A stretch of 64,000 nucleotides of DNA from an uncultured Flavobacteriaceae bacterium (GTDB taxonomy: Bacteria; Bacteroidota; Bacteroidia; Flavobacteriales; Flavobacteriaceae). The DNA lies in the NCBI GenBank assembly GCA_947497245.1, contig CANMFO010000002.1:1-64000 (forward strand). The letters run 5' to 3'. Position numbers and translations under genes: made by a program. Below the pieces are notes generated by a model, which was given only the letters and a program-made list of their open reading frames with translations, was not told the origin of the DNA and ran no database searches. This document shows, piece by piece, positions 61,600 through 64,000 of this stretch; position 1 is the first letter of the stretch, and every line of letters starts with the position of its first letter.

Positions 61600-62729
61600 T
61601 ACCCGTTGGTGTTAGTGGTTTTTTCCTCAAAAATCTTGACGGCCATTCCGGTATATGCCCCGATCAATGGTTTGGACATTATCGTAGTACCATTGGGCAC
61701 TTGTTTGATCACCACTTTTTTATCCGTAAAATAGACCGGTTCGACATCGATCAGATCTAAAATGGTGTCACGGACGACAAAGATCCGGTCGTTCTCCAAC
61801 AGTAGGCTACGGTCTATTTCAATGGCGTCCGTTTCTTCCTTGGCATCCAGACTCGCCTCGAGGTACATCCCTTCCCTGAGGCTCTTGTCCCTTACCTCGA
61901 TGAAGGCCTTGATGGTTTGGGTGGCCTGGTCTACCCTGCCATTGATCCGAGCCACTTTACCGGTATAGGTCTTTGTTCTGTCCAGACTCGTCAACTCCAC
62001 CTTTTCGCCCACTTTGAGCAGATCGCTGTAGGTCTTGCCAATGGCCACCTCCAGTTCATAGACATCGGTATTGATGAACTCCCCGAGCTTTTGACCGGAG
62101 CGGACCAAGGTTCCCTCGGTCACCAAGGTCTCGGTAAGCACCCCGTTGAAAGGGGCGGAAATCCTATATTTCGAAAGACGCTGTTCCAGATTCTTTACAT
62201 TGTAATAACTGGTCAGGATACCGCGACCGGAAATAAAGAATTTTTCCTTTTCCGAAACCATTTCCGGCAGTTCTGGTGTGCTTTTGGCAAGATCGAAACC
62301 GGTGAGGTAGGCTTGCCATTTCGGGAAAATGTCCGGGTAGTCCAACCGAAGATCCGGCATGATGGAGGTCAGCTGGTTGTACAGGTTGCTCTTAGCCGAT
62401 TGTACGCTGGCCGCATATTCCGATGCATCAATTCTAATGATGGCCTCACCGGACCTATAGACAGTTCCCGTCTTGAACAACTTGTTGCCACTTCTGAAGA
62501 CCCCCTGTACCTCGGAATATAGCTCAACGCGTCTTTTGGCGGTGAGATTTCCGTTGGCGGGCACAACGATGGGTACCGTACCGTTCTGGACCACCTCGGT
62601 GAACACCGTTTTTACGACTTTTTCCGCCTTGGGCTTAAAACTTTTTTTGCTCGCCACGATTCCCTTTGCCCCAAAATATGCCCCTACGATAACTAAAAGA
62701 CCTAAAATGGATAAAATAATTTTTCTCAT
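61599..62729 (-). CDS. Periplasmic adaptor (HlyD/RND membrane-fusion) subunit
   Basis: 376 residues. N-terminal membrane anchor KIILSILGLLVIVGAYFGAKGIV, no lipobox. Barrel-sandwich hybrid segments VPIVVPANGNLTAKRRVELYSEVQGVFRSG and later ISAPFNGVLTETLVTEGTLVRSGQKLGEF, a short coiled-coil, then YELEVAIGKTYSDLLKVGEKVELT and GKVARINGRVDQATQTIKAFIEV beta-barrel. Typical RND adaptor connecting pump and TolC. Second gene of the operon, eight bases after marR. Confidence 0.93.
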   Translation of the reverse strand: MRKIILSILGLLVIVGAYFGAKGIVASKKSFKPKAEKVVKTVFTEVVQNGTVPIVVPANGNLTAKRRVELYSEVQGVFRSGNKLFKTGTVYRSGEAIIRIDASEYAASVQSAKSNLYNQLTSIMPDLRLDYPDIFPKWQAYLTGFDLAKSTPELPEMVSEKEKFFISGRGILTSYYNVKNLEQRLSKYRISAPFNGVLTETLVTEGTLVRSGQKLGEFINTDVYELEVAIGKTYSDLLKVGEKVELTSLDRTKTYTGKVARINGRVDQATQTIKAFIEVRDKSLREGMYLEASLDAKEETDAIEIDRSLLLENDRIFVVRDTILDLIDVEPVYFTDKKVVIKQVPNGTTIMSKPLIGAYTGMAVKIFEEKTTNTNG

Positions 62730-62737
62730 GATGTTGG

Positions 62738-63202
62738 TTATAATGATGTGGTTTCGATACCGAAATTTCCCTGTACTTTTTTAAGAATACCGATGACAAG
62801 TTTTTTTTCCTCCTGTGTAATATCCTGTTCCATCGTATCTATAATCTCCTTGATGACTGGTCGTGTTTTTTGATAGATGGACTTCCCAGTATCTGTCAGA
62901 AACACTTCATTGATCCGTTTGTCCTCCGAATTTTGCTTGCGGAATATGTAGTTCTTTTGCTCCATTTTCGAGAGCAGGCGCGCTAAGGAAGATTTGTCGC
63001 GATAGGTGAGGAAGGCCAATTCGTTCTGGTTGAGCCCGTCCCGTTCGGTCAGCTTTTTTAACACGATCATCTGTTCCTTGCTCAGATCCAGGCCGTGACG
63101 GGCCATGGCCTCGTGCATATGATAGTCCACTATCTTGATGGTCTTGCCGATCCAGGGCCCGATGGAATTCTCAAAATCGATGGTGACCTCTTTTGTTTTC
63201 AC
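62738..63202 (-). CDS. MarR-family transcriptional regulator of the efflux operon
   Basis: 154 residues starting GTG at 63202; TAG lies 12 bases before in frame. MarR winged-helix: MARHGLDLSKEQMIVLKKLTERDGLNQNELAFLTYRDKSSLARLLSKMEQKNYIFRKQNSEDKRINEVFLTDTGKSIYQK, where DKRINEVFLT is the wing. First gene of the marR-adaptor-RND-TolC operon; a perfect 22-bp palindrome is 23 bases upstream. Expected to repress its own operon until an effector binds. Confidence 0.93.
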   Translation of the reverse strand: MKTKEVTIDFENSIGPWIGKTIKIVDYHMHEAMARHGLDLSKEQMIVLKKLTERDGLNQNELAFLTYRDKSSLARLLSKMEQKNYIFRKQNSEDKRINEVFLTDTGKSIYQKTRPVIKEIIDTMEQDITQEEKKLVIGILKKVQGNFGIETTSL

Positions 63203-63225
63203 GCCGCTAAGCTAAGCAAAAACCA

Positions 63226-63247
63226 AATAGTTGCATATGCAACTATT
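63226..63247. promoter_or_regulatory. MarR operator: perfect 22-bp palindrome
   Basis: AATAGTTGCAT followed directly by its reverse complement ATGCAACTATT. It ends 23 bases before the marR start codon and is the only such dyad in the region. MarR proteins usually bind near-perfect palindromes of this length. Confidence 0.85.
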
Positions 63248-63372
63248 GTTAAATGTTTATTAAAAACGGCCCGGATGGGCGGGCGGTACTTGGGACCATG
63301 CGATAGGGCGAAGAACAGCGAATTGCCGTTAAAACCGCGAATGCTACCGGGTTACCGGGAAAACGAAAGGGC

Positions 63373-64000
63373 CTAATTTTTTTGCGGCCGCAGTTTGGTA
63401 TGCACCAGTTGTTCCATATAATCCAGTTTGTCCAGCGCTTTCTCGGTAAAATTGAAAAGACTCAGACAGCGGTCGAGATTCTGGTCCTCATAGGCCACCT
63501 TGTAGTAAATGTTGTTGTTGAGGTAATCGGTAAGGGCCCGTATCCCGTGCAGAAAGGGCATCAATATGGCCCCAAGGGGCAGGGAGCTGATCTCGGTCTT
63601 TGAAAGAAAGGGCCCGTTCAGGGCAAGTCCTTCCACGAACGCTTCGAACAGTTCGGGCTCAAAGGTGATTTTGTGGTGGTCCCGTTCATCCTCCGGGGCC
63701 GTGTTGACAATGGTACGGACGGCATCCCCGAAATCATAATGAAAATGGCCTTTCATCAAGGTGTCCAGATCGATAAGGCAGAGGGCCTTGTCGGTTTCTT
63801 TGGAAAAGAGGATGTTATTGAGCTTTGTATCGTTATGGCATACCCTTATCGGCAGGGTGCCACCGTCCATATGTTCCAATTTGGTCAGGGTTTCGGTGGC
63901 AAACCCTATGGCCGTTTTGGCCCGGTCCAGTTTGGCCCGGTCCGCTTTGGCAAGTGCTTCATGGAACTGGTCCTTTCTCAGGCTTAGGTCGTGGAAACGG
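63373..64000 (-). CDS. Phosphotransferase-family (APH-like) kinase, truncated by window edge
   Basis: The frame is open to base 64000; about 208 C-terminal residues are visible. Kinase motifs of the aminoglycoside-phosphotransferase/choline-kinase fold: RVCHNDTKLNNILFS (catalytic HxDxxxxN), CLIDLDTLMKGHFHYDFGDAVR (metal-binding DxD/DFG-like), then a helical tail. Bacteroidota members of this group include N-acetylhexosamine 1-kinases; substrate cannot be told. A start at TTG 63879 would be too short, since coding sequence continues upstream through RFHDLSLRKDQFHEAL. Confidence 0.82.
   Translation of the reverse strand, partial: RFHDLSLRKDQFHEALAKADRAKLDRAKTAIGFATETLTKLEHMDGGTLPIRVCHNDTKLNNILFSKETDKALCLIDLDTLMKGHFHYDFGDAVRTIVNTAPEDERDHHKITFEPELFEAFVEGLALNGPFLSKTEISSLPLGAILMPFLHGIRALTDYLNNNIYYKVAYEDQNLDRCLSLFNFTEKALDKLDYMEQLVHTKLRPQKN

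Overview
The window looks like a chromosome segment of a marine-type flavobacterium (Bacteroidota, Flavobacteriaceae). The support is SusC/SusD pairs, a type IX secretion (T9SS) type-B C-terminal domain with a PorP/SprF partner, LytS/LytTR signalling, Bacteroidota-type -7 boxes (TAnnTTTG), split pntA, and lipoboxes followed by acidic residues. No ribosomal or species-marker gene is present, so genus cannot be given.

Layout. 1-5600: scar of an integrative element (a broken tRNA-Asp-like sequence and a truncated tyrosine-recombinase N-terminus), then a SDR-type oxidoreductase, a LytS/LytTR two-component pair, and a three-gene operon with an AlkC-like DNA glycosylase. 5600-7900: poorly conserved stretch with decayed reading frames and a Crp/Fnr-like regulator. 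7938-14338: a three-gene + strand unit made of a stand-alone DUF4347-like secreted protein, a 1641-residue T9SS surface protein with nine near-identical 105-bp thrombospondin-3-type repeats, and its PorP/SprF-like partner. 14450-14560 holds an exact 79-bp copy of the 3' end of a gene located at 45953.

16117-40847 is one long - strand polysaccharide utilisation locus for alpha-mannose-containing glycans: FG-GAP lipoprotein, SusD, SusC, a sterol-desaturase-like membrane protein, three GH92 alpha-mannosidases, an unassigned (alpha/alpha)6 glycosidase lipoprotein, MFS transporter, ROK sugar kinase, GntR repressor and a mannose-6-phosphate isomerase fused to a kinase-like domain. Read as a pathway: surface capture (SusCD), trimming of mannose (GH92), import (MFS), phosphorylation (ROK) and isomerisation to fructose-6-phosphate (PMI). 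Three matching palindromic sites (core ATGTCYATACA or TATGT-N4-ACATA) lie before susC, the ROK operon and the PMI operon; the susC site touches a good -7 box. They are the best candidate operators for the GntR protein.

41559-47221: a DUF2231/cytochrome-c-like/DUF1549/DUF1553 protein and a DUF1501 protein (+ strand), convergent with a sorbosone-dehydrogenase-like lipoprotein. 47390-48282: a 22-bp minisatellite and a TonB-plug-only protein. 48593-51385: three-subunit proton-translocating transhydrogenase. 51481-56873: alpha/beta hydrolase, DUF885 lipoprotein, AraC regulator, DUF1080 protein, small cysteine-rich protein and Gfo/Idh/MocA oxidoreductase. 56928-63202: MarR-controlled RND efflux operon with a perfect 22-bp palindrome upstream of marR. 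The window ends inside a phosphotransferase-family kinase gene.
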